A DNA stretch of 22,023 nt from the NCBI GenBank assembly GCA_002297545.1, contig DBLZ01000062.1:1-22023 (forward strand), given 5' to 3'. The notes beneath the pieces are model-generated. The model was given only the letters and a program-made list of their open reading frames with translations, did not search any database and was not told the DNA's origin. This stretch comes from Prevotellaceae bacterium UBA711. GTDB lineage: Bacteria > Bacteroidota > Bacteroidia > Bacteroidales > Bacteroidaceae. Positions 7,752-15,700 of this stretch are shown one piece after another. Both the position numbers and the translations under genes were made by a program. The stretch's first letter is position 1; every line of letters starts with the position of its first letter.

Positions 7752-8738
7752 ATGAAGAAGACGATGTTCCTTTTGCTGGTGGCAGTGCTGCTGACGGCAT
7801 GCAACAACGAGACCAAGACGACAAAGACAATTGTGAAATCCAAGGGACTGCCCAGCGAGTTGATGCTGGTGGTGGACAGGGAGGTGTGGACCACCGATGT
7901 GCAGGATACACTGAACGCCATAGTGGAGGCACAGGTGCCCGGCCTGATGCAGGCCGAGAAGATGTTCCGCGTGACCCGCGTGTTCACACGTGACTATGCT
8001 CCCACCCACAGCACTTTTCATACTATATTGAAGGTGGTGCTGGACAAAACCCTGAAGGAGCCCATCACCGGTACGGCTCGCGATGTGAATGCACGTCCGC
8101 AGCTGGAGGTGGTGGTGGCCGCACCGGACATAGACCAGTTGCGTACCTACCTGTCCAGGAACGCACAACGCATACAGGACCTGCTGTCCGAGGCACAGAT
8201 AGAGTTCCGTGTGCCTGCATTGAAGAAGAAGTACAGCAAGAAGGTGAGCGACGACCTGAAGGAGGTGCTGGGCATGACGGTGTGTGTGCCCGAGAACTTC
8301 GTGGCAACAAAGAAAGGTCAGGACTTCCTGTGGGGAAGCACCAATACGTTGCAGAGGGATCAGAACCTGGTGGTATATACCTACCCATGGCAAGGCGAGG
8401 ATGTGATGGACGCGGACCTCTTTGTGCAGAGGCGCGACTCTGTTATAAAGCTCAACATACCCGGTGAGCGTCCCGACCAGTGGATGCAGACCGTACGTGA
8501 GAAGGACGTGCCTCTGATAATATCCCGCCCGCGCACCATAGGCGGCCGTCAGGTGCTGGAGGTACGTGGCCTGTGGGAGATGAGGAACGGTGCCTTGGGC
8601 GGTCCCTTCGTAAGCATGGCACGTGTGGACACAGCTGCCGCCAAGGTGGTTGTAGCCGAAGGCTGGGTGTACTCTCCTTCCACCGACAAGCGCGATTTGC
8701 TCAGACAGATGGAGGCTGCGCTGAGGACATTACGTTAA
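7752..8738 (+). CDS. DUF4837 family lipoprotein
   Basis: This 328-residue protein has a bacterial lipoprotein signal: positive N-terminus, hydrophobic core and lipobox LLTAC, with the lipidated cysteine C17 followed by NNE. The rest fits DUF4837, a Bacteroidota-specific family of unknown function; supporting stretches are GLPSELMLVVD (32-42), a central VPENFVATKKG and the C-terminal EVRGLWEM and GGPFVS. Location is probably the periplasmic face of a membrane. It lies 95 bases after the macroglobulin gene and 22 before the TlpA-like gene, so it probably belongs to the same envelope transcription unit. No promoter match was found in the gap. The assignment is from recall of the family. Confidence 0.85.
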   Translation: MKKTMFLLLVAVLLTACNNETKTTKTIVKSKGLPSELMLVVDREVWTTDVQDTLNAIVEAQVPGLMQAEKMFRVTRVFTRDYAPTHSTFHTILKVVLDKTLKEPITGTARDVNARPQLEVVVAAPDIDQLRTYLSRNAQRIQDLLSEAQIEFRVPALKKKYSKKVSDDLKEVLGMTVCVPENFVATKKGQDFLWGSTNTLQRDQNLVVYTYPWQGEDVMDADLFVQRRDSVIKLNIPGERPDQWMQTVREKDVPLIISRPRTIGGRQVLEVRGLWEMRNGALGGPFVSMARVDTAAAKVVVAEGWVYSPSTDKRDLLRQMEAALRTLR

Positions 8739-8760
8739 TTCAGGATTGTTTTTGGTCATT

Positions 8761-10698
8761 ATGAAAGCAACAACTACTCTTCTCATCCTATGGATGATGA
8801 CTGTGCCCTTAGTGGCAATGGCGGGAAAGAAGGAGCGCACCATAGAATATCCCCGTATGGGATGGCGCACAGATAGTGGGGTGGAACTGAACCGCATCAT
8901 GCTGTCGGACACGGCCACAGTCCTGTGTTTCGACTTATTCGCAGAGGAGGGTTGCACGTTTGCCATCAGCAGTGACGCATGTGTCCGTGTTGATGGAAAG
9001 TCGCTGCCAGTTAAAGGAACCTCGGGCATCGACCTCGACAAGACAACGGCCGTTGCCGATGGAGGACGTGTGTCCTTCAGCCTGATGTTTCCGCCTATCG
9101 ACTCCCGTACTGAGCTGTTGAGCTTCAGTAATGGAGAGGGCTGGAGCATGTTCGATATAGACTTGACAGGAAAGCGTTATTGTGACGGTTATCCCGAGGG
9201 ACTGCCCGAGGATGTGAAGCGGTTGCGGCCAAGCAGCAAGGCGGCGCTGCCCGAACCGTTCCTGACCACCGGCACCACTACGCTGCGTGTTCACGTCCTC
9301 GCCTATGAGCGCTATCGCGAGACATTGCCACGGATGATGTGGCTCTACATCAATGAGTTCTTTCCCGCTGAACAGCGTAGCCTGACTGCACAGATCTCTG
9401 ACGAGGGTGTGGCCGAGTTCACATTCCCGCAATACGCCACAGTGGAGTGTTTTCCTGTGATGATGCGCAGCACTGGTTCCATGACCCCGGGCGCTATGTG
9501 GCTAAAGCCTGGCGAGACGGCCGATGTCTACGTCAATCTCTCGCGCATTGTGCGCTACGACACGCAGTACAACTATGAACGGCCGATGCCCTGCCGGCAG
9601 CATCGTGGATATTTCCGCGGTCATTATGCCGAGTTGAACACATTGCTGCAGGAAGACTATGACGGTCTGGATTATAAGCTGAAACTCCACAACAGTGGTT
9701 TTGCCGACTATCACATGACTGCCGATGCCTATGCCGCACACGTGCAGAAACGCTACGAAGAGGGCAAGAGGAATATAGAGAAGTACAAGGGGCTGCCGCG
9801 TATGATCCGCGAGCTGTACCTGTTGGACCTGCAGGGCGAGACGATGGAGGCCTTGTTTGATGCCGGTGACCAGCTGACGCTCAACTACCGCTCTGTACAT
9901 AATCAGTGGGATCGTAGCGAGGCACTGGACTACACTCCGCCCACACTCGGCAGGGAACACTACGCACTGTTGCGGTCGTTGCCCCTCAACTCTCCTTACT
10001 TCCTGTACAACGGTCATACGTACGAACTGAGCAAGACATTCGGTTCCGACCCCGCCGCTGTAGGACTACTGACGGCCGACACCTGCGGTTTGCTGCCTGA
10101 CATGGCTAAGGCTTGCACCTTGCCGACCCAAATCAGGGTGGGCAAGCCGCTCAGTGCTGAGCAGGAGCGTATGCTGGCCTCGCTCAGCTACCCGTTCTTT
10201 GGCGAGGTGTGCCACTCGTTGCAGCAGGAAATTGATGCAAAGCTCAAGGAGGCTGCCGCCAAGCAGGGATATACCATGTGTGATGTGCCTGATGTAGAGG
10301 CTGACAGCGTCTTTGCCGCCATAGCGGCACGCTACCGTGGCAAGGCTGTGTTGGTGGACTTCTGGGCCACGTGGTGCAGCCCCTGCAAGGGAGCCATCAG
10401 TGAGATGGAGCCGCTGAAACGCCAGGAGGCCGGCAACGATGGGGTGCAGTTTGTGTATCTGACCGATGTCAGCTCGCCCGAAAACACATGGCGCATCATG
10501 GCGGCCGACATCCATGGCCACCACTACCGTCTGTCCAGGGAGCAGTGGAATGCCGTAAGCGACCGTTTCGGCATACACTATATCCCCTCCTACGTGCTGA
10601 TACGGCCGGACGGTACGTGCATCCGCATAGAGGATGCCCACAAATCGCCCGCCGCGCTGCTGAAGATGCTGCGTGAGGCACAGGCAAAGGGCCAATAA
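8761..10698 (+). CDS. TlpA-like thioredoxin-fold exported protein
   Basis: This 645-residue periplasmic protein has a large unknown N-terminal part and a C-terminal thioredoxin-like (TlpA/AhpC-TSA) domain. The start at ATG 8761 gives a signal peptide ending VAMA/GKK; an in-frame ATG at 8746 would only add five residues. Residues 25 to about 500 are beta-rich, then helical, without a domain I can name. The thioredoxin part (about 510-645) has FWATWCSPC with the redox pair C539 and C542, and cis-proline P609 in HYIPSYVL. It is likely a thiol-disulfide oxidoreductase, perhaps for envelope proteins or cytochrome maturation; the partner is unknown. Bacteroidota encode many such long TlpA-like proteins. 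It follows the DUF4837 gene by 22 bases. Confidence 0.85.
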   Translation: MKATTTLLILWMMTVPLVAMAGKKERTIEYPRMGWRTDSGVELNRIMLSDTATVLCFDLFAEEGCTFAISSDACVRVDGKSLPVKGTSGIDLDKTTAVADGGRVSFSLMFPPIDSRTELLSFSNGEGWSMFDIDLTGKRYCDGYPEGLPEDVKRLRPSSKAALPEPFLTTGTTTLRVHVLAYERYRETLPRMMWLYINEFFPAEQRSLTAQISDEGVAEFTFPQYATVECFPVMMRSTGSMTPGAMWLKPGETADVYVNLSRIVRYDTQYNYERPMPCRQHRGYFRGHYAELNTLLQEDYDGLDYKLKLHNSGFADYHMTADAYAAHVQKRYEEGKRNIEKYKGLPRMIRELYLLDLQGETMEALFDAGDQLTLNYRSVHNQWDRSEALDYTPPTLGREHYALLRSLPLNSPYFLYNGHTYELSKTFGSDPAAVGLLTADTCGLLPDMAKACTLPTQIRVGKPLSAEQERMLASLSYPFFGEVCHSLQQEIDAKLKEAAAKQGYTMCDVPDVEADSVFAAIAARYRGKAVLVDFWATWCSPCKGAISEMEPLKRQEAGNDGVQFVYLTDVSSPENTWRIMAADIHGHHYRLSREQWNAVSDRFGIHYIPSYVLIRPDGTCIRIEDAHKSPAALLKMLREAQAKGQ

Positions 10699-10750
10699 AG
10701 TCTTGCCATATTATCACGCTACTCCACTCTCTATTCTCAATTTTTTTTCG

Positions 10751-10758
10751 TATCTTTG
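10751..10758 (+). promoter_or_regulatory. -7 box immediately before the DUF1573 gene
   Basis: TATCTTTG matches TAnnTTTG and is preceded by a run of eight or more T. Only 8 bases separate it from ATG 10767, so a transcript starting here would have almost no leader. No TTG is present about 20 bases upstream, which weakens the call. Confidence 0.5.
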
Positions 10759-10766
10759 CCTGTGCT

Positions 10767-11834
10767 ATGATTAGGAAATGTCTTTCGCTTTGCATGCTGA
10801 TGCACTGTGCTGCAATGGCGGCGCAACCGCGTTTCGTGCCAGATGCTGATATAATAAAGACCGGTGAGGTGCGCTTCCAGCAACCGCACACGGTTGTCTT
10901 TGGCTTTACCAACCGTGGTGACAAGCCTTTGCACATAAAGAAGGTGCATCCCTCGTGTGGATGCACCAAGGTGAGCCATACGCCGGGCAACATTCCTGCG
11001 GGTGGGCGTGGCGAGATAGTGGTGGTATATGATGCCGCCATACTGGGTACGTTCAGCAAGTATGTGGAGGTATATACCAACGCGGGTAAGGATCCGGAAT
11101 TCCTGTCTTTGCAGGGTAGGGTGGTGACGGAACTGTCCGACTATACCAAGGACTTCCCCATTGACCTTGGCAACGTGAGGATGAGTACCAATCTGGTGGA
11201 GTTTGAGTACGTGAAGCTGGGCGAGGTACTATCGGCCGAGTTGCAGGTGGTGAATACCGAGCGCACACCTTATCGCCCCATGCTGATGCATCTGCCTCCA
11301 TACATGCGTGCAGAATACCTGCCCGAGAACATCCCGGCCGGCAAGAGCGGAGTGATACGTCTGATACTGGACAGCAAGGGATTGCCATCGATGGGTCTGA
11401 ACCAGACGAGCATATACCTGGCACGCTATATGGGCGACAAGGTGGGTGACGGCAACGAGATAGTAGTATCATCGGTATTGCTGCCGCCTGTGAAAGAACC
11501 TGCACAGGCCGGTATCGCTGTTCCCAAGGCTCGGTTGAGCACAGAGGAGGTTCAGATGGATCTGTCCTCCAGGAAGATGACTGCCGAGGTGATCCTGACC
11601 AATGATGGCAAGGCACCTCTGATGGTGCATACCCTGCAGGTCTTCAATCCTGTTGTGGAGGTGTCGCTCTCCAACCGTAAGGTTTCTCCGGGGAATAGCG
11701 TCAAGATGAAAATAAAGTTGAACAAGAAGATGATAGGCAGGTTCAAGGCACGCCCGCGTGTCCTGCTGGTTACGGACGATCCTGACGCCCCGGTGAGGAT
11801 AGTGAACATCACAGTAGTAAAGAGCAATAGCTGA
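10767..11834 (+). CDS. DUF1573 domain-containing exported protein
   Basis: This 355-residue protein has two immunoglobulin-like (PapD/MSP-like) DUF1573 regions. The start at ATG 10767 supplies the positive charges (MIRK) of a signal peptide cleaved near AMAA/QP. Region 1 (about 25-115) contains the family hallmark PSCGCT with C64 and C66; region 2 (about 265-350) repeats the pattern of gain-of-contact strands (TNDGKAPL) without the cysteines. DUF1573 is common in Bacteroidota and is thought to be a periplasmic or surface protein module; its function is not established. It follows the TlpA-like gene by 68 bases, and a -7 box sits just before it, so it may be transcribed both from upstream and on its own. 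Confidence 0.85.
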   Translation: MIRKCLSLCMLMHCAAMAAQPRFVPDADIIKTGEVRFQQPHTVVFGFTNRGDKPLHIKKVHPSCGCTKVSHTPGNIPAGGRGEIVVVYDAAILGTFSKYVEVYTNAGKDPEFLSLQGRVVTELSDYTKDFPIDLGNVRMSTNLVEFEYVKLGEVLSAELQVVNTERTPYRPMLMHLPPYMRAEYLPENIPAGKSGVIRLILDSKGLPSMGLNQTSIYLARYMGDKVGDGNEIVVSSVLLPPVKEPAQAGIAVPKARLSTEEVQMDLSSRKMTAEVILTNDGKAPLMVHTLQVFNPVVEVSLSNRKVSPGNSVKMKIKLNKKMIGRFKARPRVLLVTDDPDAPVRIVNITVVKSNS

Positions 11835-11864
11835 CGACCTTGCCTATACCTTAATATATATAAT

Positions 11865-11870
11865 AGGAGA
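11865..11870 (+). promoter_or_regulatory. Shine-Dalgarno site of meaB
   Basis: AGGAGA lies 7 bases before ATG 11878 and directly follows TATATATAAT. The combined block closely resembles that in front of ridA and fixes the meaB start. Confidence 0.75.
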
Positions 11871-11877
11871 CAACGAT

Positions 11878-12975
11878 ATGGAGCATCCCGAGAATAGTGC
11901 AGAGTATGCAGGACTGGTAGTGAACAAGGGAGTGGCACAGCCTTCGAGTGTGAACCCATACCTGAAACGCAGGAGATATGTCAGGCCATCCTTGACGGCA
12001 GGGGACTATGTCGAAGGAATTCTAAAGGGCGATTCCTCTGTTCTGGGTCAGGCCGTGACGCTGGTGGAGAGCACTCTTCCCGAGCATATCGCCATGGCTC
12101 AGGAGGTGATAGAGAAGTGTCTGCCCTACAGTGGCAATAGTGTGCGTGTGGGCATCAGCGGTGTGCCGGGTGCCGGCAAGAGCACCAGCATAGATGAGTT
12201 TGGCATACACGTACTGAAGGAATATGGGGGCAAATTGGCAGTTTTGGCCATTGACCCCAGCAGTGAGAGAACGAAGGGCAGCATTTTGGGCGACAAGACC
12301 CGTATGGAGAAACTGTCCGTCCACCCCAAGTCTTTCATCCGTCCCAGCCCATCGGCAGGTTCCCTGGGTGGTGTGGCGCGCAAGACTCGCGAGACAATAA
12401 TACTGTGCGAGGCGGCTGGCTATGACAAAATTTTCGTGGAGACTGTGGGCGTTGGCCAAAGCGAAACAGCCTGTCACTCCATGGTGGATTTCTTTCTGCT
12501 GATACAGCTTGCCGGCACGGGAGACGAGTTGCAGGGCATCAAGCGTGGCATAATGGAGATGGCCGACGGCATAATAATAAACAAATGCGACGGCGATAAT
12601 GTGGAACGAAGCCAGTTGGCGGCCAGTCACTTCCGCAACGCCCTGCACCTGTTCCCCACACCGGACAGCGGTTGGGAACCGGAGGTGTTGTGTTACAGTG
12701 GCTTCTATGGCCTGGGCATCAAGGAAATTTGGGACATGGTCTACAGGTATGTGGACTTTGTAAAGGCTAACGGTTACTTTGACTTCCGTCGTGCCGAGCA
12801 GGCAAAGTATTGGATGTACGAGACCATCAACGAGAGCCTGCACAACAGTTTCTATCAGAATTCCACTATAGACAGCATGTTGCAGGCCGAGGAACAGGGT
12901 GTGTTGCGAGGCGAAAAGACATCATTCATGGCTGCCAAGCAGTTGCTGGACGCGTACTTTGCACTCCTCCATTAA
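11878..12975 (+). CDS. meaB: Methylmalonyl-CoA mutase-associated GTPase MeaB
   Basis: This 365-residue cytoplasmic G3E GTPase chaperones B12-dependent methylmalonyl-CoA mutase, protecting and reloading its cofactor; Bacteroidota use that mutase in the succinate-propionate pathway. Motifs are the P-loop GVPGAGKST (95-103), the switch region ETVGVGQSE (188-196) and the base-recognition NKCD (235-238). LAIDPSSERTKGSILGDKTR around 123-142 is diagnostic for the ArgK/MeaB family. The first 40 residues form an N-terminal extension. No mutase subunit gene is present in the window. The last 54 bases overlap the end of ispH on the opposite strand, with no terminator between them. Confidence 0.95.
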   Translation: MEHPENSAEYAGLVVNKGVAQPSSVNPYLKRRRYVRPSLTAGDYVEGILKGDSSVLGQAVTLVESTLPEHIAMAQEVIEKCLPYSGNSVRVGISGVPGAGKSTSIDEFGIHVLKEYGGKLAVLAIDPSSERTKGSILGDKTRMEKLSVHPKSFIRPSPSAGSLGGVARKTRETIILCEAAGYDKIFVETVGVGQSETACHSMVDFFLLIQLAGTGDELQGIKRGIMEMADGIIINKCDGDNVERSQLAASHFRNALHLFPTPDSGWEPEVLCYSGFYGLGIKEIWDMVYRYVDFVKANGYFDFRRAEQAKYWMYETINESLHNSFYQNSTIDSMLQAEEQGVLRGEKTSFMAAKQLLDAYFALLH

Positions 12976-13794
12976 CCACTTGGGGGTGCTGGTGGCACCA
13001 CAGATGCCTACAGAAGTGCAGGGGCGTAGCCAGGAAGGATCCACTTCGGCTGCTGTATCTACCATATAGCTGCGGGGATTGACGTCGCGGCATTGCGAGA
13101 AGAGCACGCGCCCGTTGCTGCTCTTTTTGCCGCAGACAAAGAGTATGACATCATGGCGGGAGGCAAACTCACGGATATGGGGCATGCGGTTGGCTACCTG
13201 GCGGCAAATGGTATCGGCGTAGGTGAATGATGCCTCGGGAGAAATGTGGTGGCGGATGTATTCCACGATGGAGCGGAAACCGTCCAAAGGCTTGGTGGTC
13301 TGGCTATAAAGGCAGATGTCGCGGTTGAAGTCCAGACGCGATACTTCGTCGGGACTCTCGATTACGATGGCCGTACCGTCCGTTTGGCCTACAAGCCCCA
13401 ATACTTCAGCATGTCCGTTTTTGCCGAAGATTACTATTTGCTTGGTGTGCTCGGTATCGGCCAGATACTCCTTACGTATGCGTTCCTGCAGGTGCAGTAC
13501 CACGGGGCAGGTGGCATCTATGATGTGTATGTTGTTCTCCTGTGCTTGACGGTATGTTGATGGCGGTTCGCCATGGGCACGGAGCAGAACGTTGACCCCG
13601 TGCAGCGAATTGAATACATCGTGGTCGATGGTCTCCAATCCCAGTTGTTGCAGGCGGTTGCACTCTTTGCCGTTGTGCACAATGTCACCCAGACAATAGA
13701 GTTTTTTGCCATTGCTCAGCTCTTCTTCGGCCTTGCCTATGGCACGCGTTACTCCGAAGCAGAAGCCACTTCCTTCGTCAATTTCAATAACCAT
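12922..13794 (-). CDS. ispH: 4-hydroxy-3-methylbut-2-enyl diphosphate reductase
   Basis: This iron-sulfur enzyme performs the last step of the MEP pathway, reducing HMBPP to isopentenyl and dimethylallyl diphosphate. The 290 residues carry the three cluster cysteines at C12 (GFCFGV), C96 (ATCPVV) and C197 (DTICRQ), the same positions I recall for the E. coli enzyme. Substrate-site residues are also in place: H41, H74, E130 in GHAEVLG, T167 in QTT, S225-S226-N227 and S269. This alignment fixes the start at ATG 13794, so the gene really overlaps the end of cmk by 46 bases. Its 3' end overlaps meaB by 54 bases on the other strand. It is the last gene of the porQ-cmk-ispH unit. Confidence 0.96.
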   Translation of the reverse strand: MVIEIDEGSGFCFGVTRAIGKAEEELSNGKKLYCLGDIVHNGKECNRLQQLGLETIDHDVFNSLHGVNVLLRAHGEPPSTYRQAQENNIHIIDATCPVVLHLQERIRKEYLADTEHTKQIVIFGKNGHAEVLGLVGQTDGTAIVIESPDEVSRLDFNRDICLYSQTTKPLDGFRSIVEYIRHHISPEASFTYADTICRQVANRMPHIREFASRHDVILFVCGKKSSNGRVLFSQCRDVNPRSYMVDTAAEVDPSWLRPCTSVGICGATSTPKWLMEECKVRVQQLLGSHE

Positions 13795-14450
13795 GCTTGC
13801 TGTTCGGGGATAGTCATGTTGCTGTTATCCAGGACTATGGCGTCCTCGGCACGTGTGAGGGGAGAAATCTCGCGGTGCGAGTCGATGTAGTCGCGCTCCT
13901 GCACGTTCTTCAGTATCTCGTCGTAGTTGCATTGCTCGCCCTTGGCCGTCAGTTCGTCATAACGTCTTTGTGCCCGTATCTCGGCGCTGGCGGTGACAAA
14001 GATTTTCAGTTCGGCATCGGGAAATACCACTGTGCCAATGTCGCGCCCGTCCAGGATGACGCCTTTGGACTTGCCCATCTCGCGCTGTTGGGCCACCATG
14101 GCTTCGCGTACGAATCCAAGGGTGGCGATGGGGCTGACATGGCTGCTTACATCCATGGTGCGTATCTTGTCCTCCACGCGCTGTCCGTTGAGATAGGTAT
14201 CGGGGCGGCCGGTTTCCGGATTGAACTTGAAGGATATGTGAATGTCGGACATGGCGGCCTGCAGGCGTTTCGTGTCGATGTGCCCTGTGGTGGAGTCTAT
14301 CATGCCGTTTTGCATAGCATAATATGTGACGCTACGGTACATGGCACCGGTGTCTATATAGATGTAACCCAATTCCTTGGCCAGGTTCTTGGCCATGGTG
14401 CTTTTACCGCATGAGGAGTGTCCGTCGATGGCTATGGTGATCTTATTCAT
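13749..14450 (-). CDS. cmk: (d)CMP kinase
   Basis: Cytidylate kinase phosphorylates CMP and dCMP using ATP in pyrimidine recycling. The 233 residues show a P-loop GHSSCGKST (10-18), the NMP-binding DTGAMYR (33-39), and LDGRDIGTVVFPDAELK with the phosphate-binding arginine. The length is as expected for the family. The start is ATG 14450, which overlaps the porQ stop by 8 bases (ATGAATAA); a longer open frame reaching 14603 is only the shadow of the porQ tail. The downstream end overlaps ispH by 46 bases. Translational coupling within the operon is likely. Confidence 0.96.
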   Translation of the reverse strand: MNKITIAIDGHSSCGKSTMAKNLAKELGYIYIDTGAMYRSVTYYAMQNGMIDSTTGHIDTKRLQAAMSDIHISFKFNPETGRPDTYLNGQRVEDKIRTMDVSSHVSPIATLGFVREAMVAQQREMGKSKGVILDGRDIGTVVFPDAELKIFVTASAEIRAQRRYDELTAKGEQCNYDEILKNVQERDYIDSHREISPLTRAEDAIVLDNSNMTIPEQQAWLLKLTKEVASASE

Positions 14451-15528
14451 TGTTGTGGGTTTGAGTTGTCGCAGTCTTTTGTGTGTCTGTGGATGGTGTG
14501 TTGGGTATGTCATGTGAAGAGGATGGCTGCAGCTTCTTCTCCTTGGCAAAGGAGTATGCCACGGTGAAGGAGAGGGTGGGTGCTCCGGCATGGTAGTTGC
14601 CATAGGCCATGCCTACCTTGATCTTCTTGATGTTGATGCCCGCACCAACTGTCAGCCCTGCTGCGTGGGAACTGCCTGCGGCTTTCATCTCAAAGCCGCG
14701 GCGGAAGTTGTAACCCAATCCTATCCACATGCGCCCCTGCCACAAGGTGAGGTCGGCGCCGAGATTCAAGTGGTTGACAAAGAGCTGGAAGCCTTTTATG
14801 TTTCCGTCCGGGGAGTAGTAGGCCTTGCTCCAATGGAACATGTCATAAAACATCAGGTGCAGGCGCAATGGGAGGCGTCCTAAGCCTTTGCTTAGCCCCA
14901 GCTGCAGGTCTATGGGAAGTGACTCTGCGGTTTCTCCGAACGCTGTGACCTGTCCGCCAAGGTTGGCTGCAACTACGGAAAAGGATAGGTCGTTCTCGTC
15001 ATTGAAGTAGTTAAGTCCCAGGTCAACTGCCAAGGCGATGCTGGAGTAGTCGGCATAGTTGGAATAGATAAACTTGCCGTGCACTCCACCTGCCCAACGG
15101 TCGCTGAGCATATAGCTGTATCCTCCGGCAAGGTTCATGTCCAGCGCACCACTTGTTCCGGTGATATTGCCCATGTCGTCTGTCTCGCGTATGCTGCCAT
15201 AGCCGACAAATTGTGCCAAGGCATCCCATGAGCCGCGTTCGCCTTGTGCTCCGACAAAACTGACACTGCCAGCCTTGCTTCCTTGCATGTAGGTAAGGAA
15301 ATTGAAATTGAGGGTCTTGTCGCTTACCGAACTCATGAGCGCGGGGTTATGGAAAACAAGTGAGGCATCGTCCTCGATCAGGGAAATGTTTTTGCCACCT
15401 AAAGCCATGGCATGGGAGGATGTGGGCAGGTTCAGGAAGTCAAAAACACTTGCTTGACCATGAACCATTGTCGTGGTGAATAAAGAAAATAGCGCGAAGA
15501 TGAATGACGATATGCCTCTGAACCTCAT
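14443..15528 (-). CDS. porQ: PorQ-like outer-membrane beta-barrel protein (T9SS-associated family)
   Basis: This 361-residue exported protein has a signal peptide (MRFRG, hydrophobic run, cleavage near VHG/QA) followed by repeated amphipathic strands ending in an aromatic-rich SFTVAYSF near 330, typical of a barrel. SSHAMALGGKNISLIEDDASLVFHNPALM near the N-terminus is characteristic of PorQ/PorV-like (FadL-like) proteins. PorQ was defined in the type IX secretion system of Porphyromonas gingivalis, but members are also kept by gut Bacteroidales. About 30 residues after the barrel are Ser/Thr/Gln/Asn-rich and probably disordered. No other T9SS gene is present here. It is the first gene of porQ-cmk-ispH and diverges from tonB. 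Confidence 0.85.
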   Translation of the reverse strand: MRFRGISSFIFALFSLFTTTMVHGQASVFDFLNLPTSSHAMALGGKNISLIEDDASLVFHNPALMSSVSDKTLNFNFLTYMQGSKAGSVSFVGAQGERGSWDALAQFVGYGSIRETDDMGNITGTSGALDMNLAGGYSYMLSDRWAGGVHGKFIYSNYADYSSIALAVDLGLNYFNDENDLSFSVVAANLGGQVTAFGETAESLPIDLQLGLSKGLGRLPLRLHLMFYDMFHWSKAYYSPDGNIKGFQLFVNHLNLGADLTLWQGRMWIGLGYNFRRGFEMKAAGSSHAAGLTVGAGINIKKIKVGMAYGNYHAGAPTLSFTVAYSFAKEKKLQPSSSHDIPNTPSTDTQKTATTQTHNNE

Positions 15529-15547
15529 TTTAGTGTCGTTTAGGCAC

Positions 15548-15555
15548 CAAAGTTA
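15548..15555 (-). promoter_or_regulatory. -7 box of the porQ-cmk-ispH operon
   Basis: On the minus strand TAACTTTG (15555-15548) matches TAnnTTTG. It lies 19 bases before the porQ ATG, which predicts a very short leader. There is no TTG at the ideal distance upstream. Confidence 0.55.
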
Positions 15556-15651
15556 CGGTATTTTTATGTCAATATGGGTGGAACGTGTCCTAAAATATAT
15601 GTTTTGACAGAAAAAAGAAAGGCGATACGTGGGTATATGGAAAAAAAGTCC

Positions 15652-15659
15652 TACTTTTG
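15652..15659 (+). promoter_or_regulatory. -7 box of tonB
   Basis: TACTTTTG matches TAnnTTTG and would start a transcript near 15665, giving a leader of about 35 bases. The -33 position reads GTG rather than TTG. The upstream 90 bases are A/T-rich and shared with the divergent porQ promoter. Confidence 0.55.
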
Positions 15660-15700
15660 TCCTTGCAGTCATGCTAATATAACGAATAAACAAATAAATT

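Noticed and set aside
12985..12999. GGTGC/GCACC hairpin as a meaB terminator
   Set aside because: Five pairs, no T-run, and it encodes a conserved part of IspH.
14451..14603. 51-codon N-terminal extension of cmk
   Set aside because: It lies inside the porQ tail, is Pro/His/Arg-rich without homology, and the family begins at ATG 14450.
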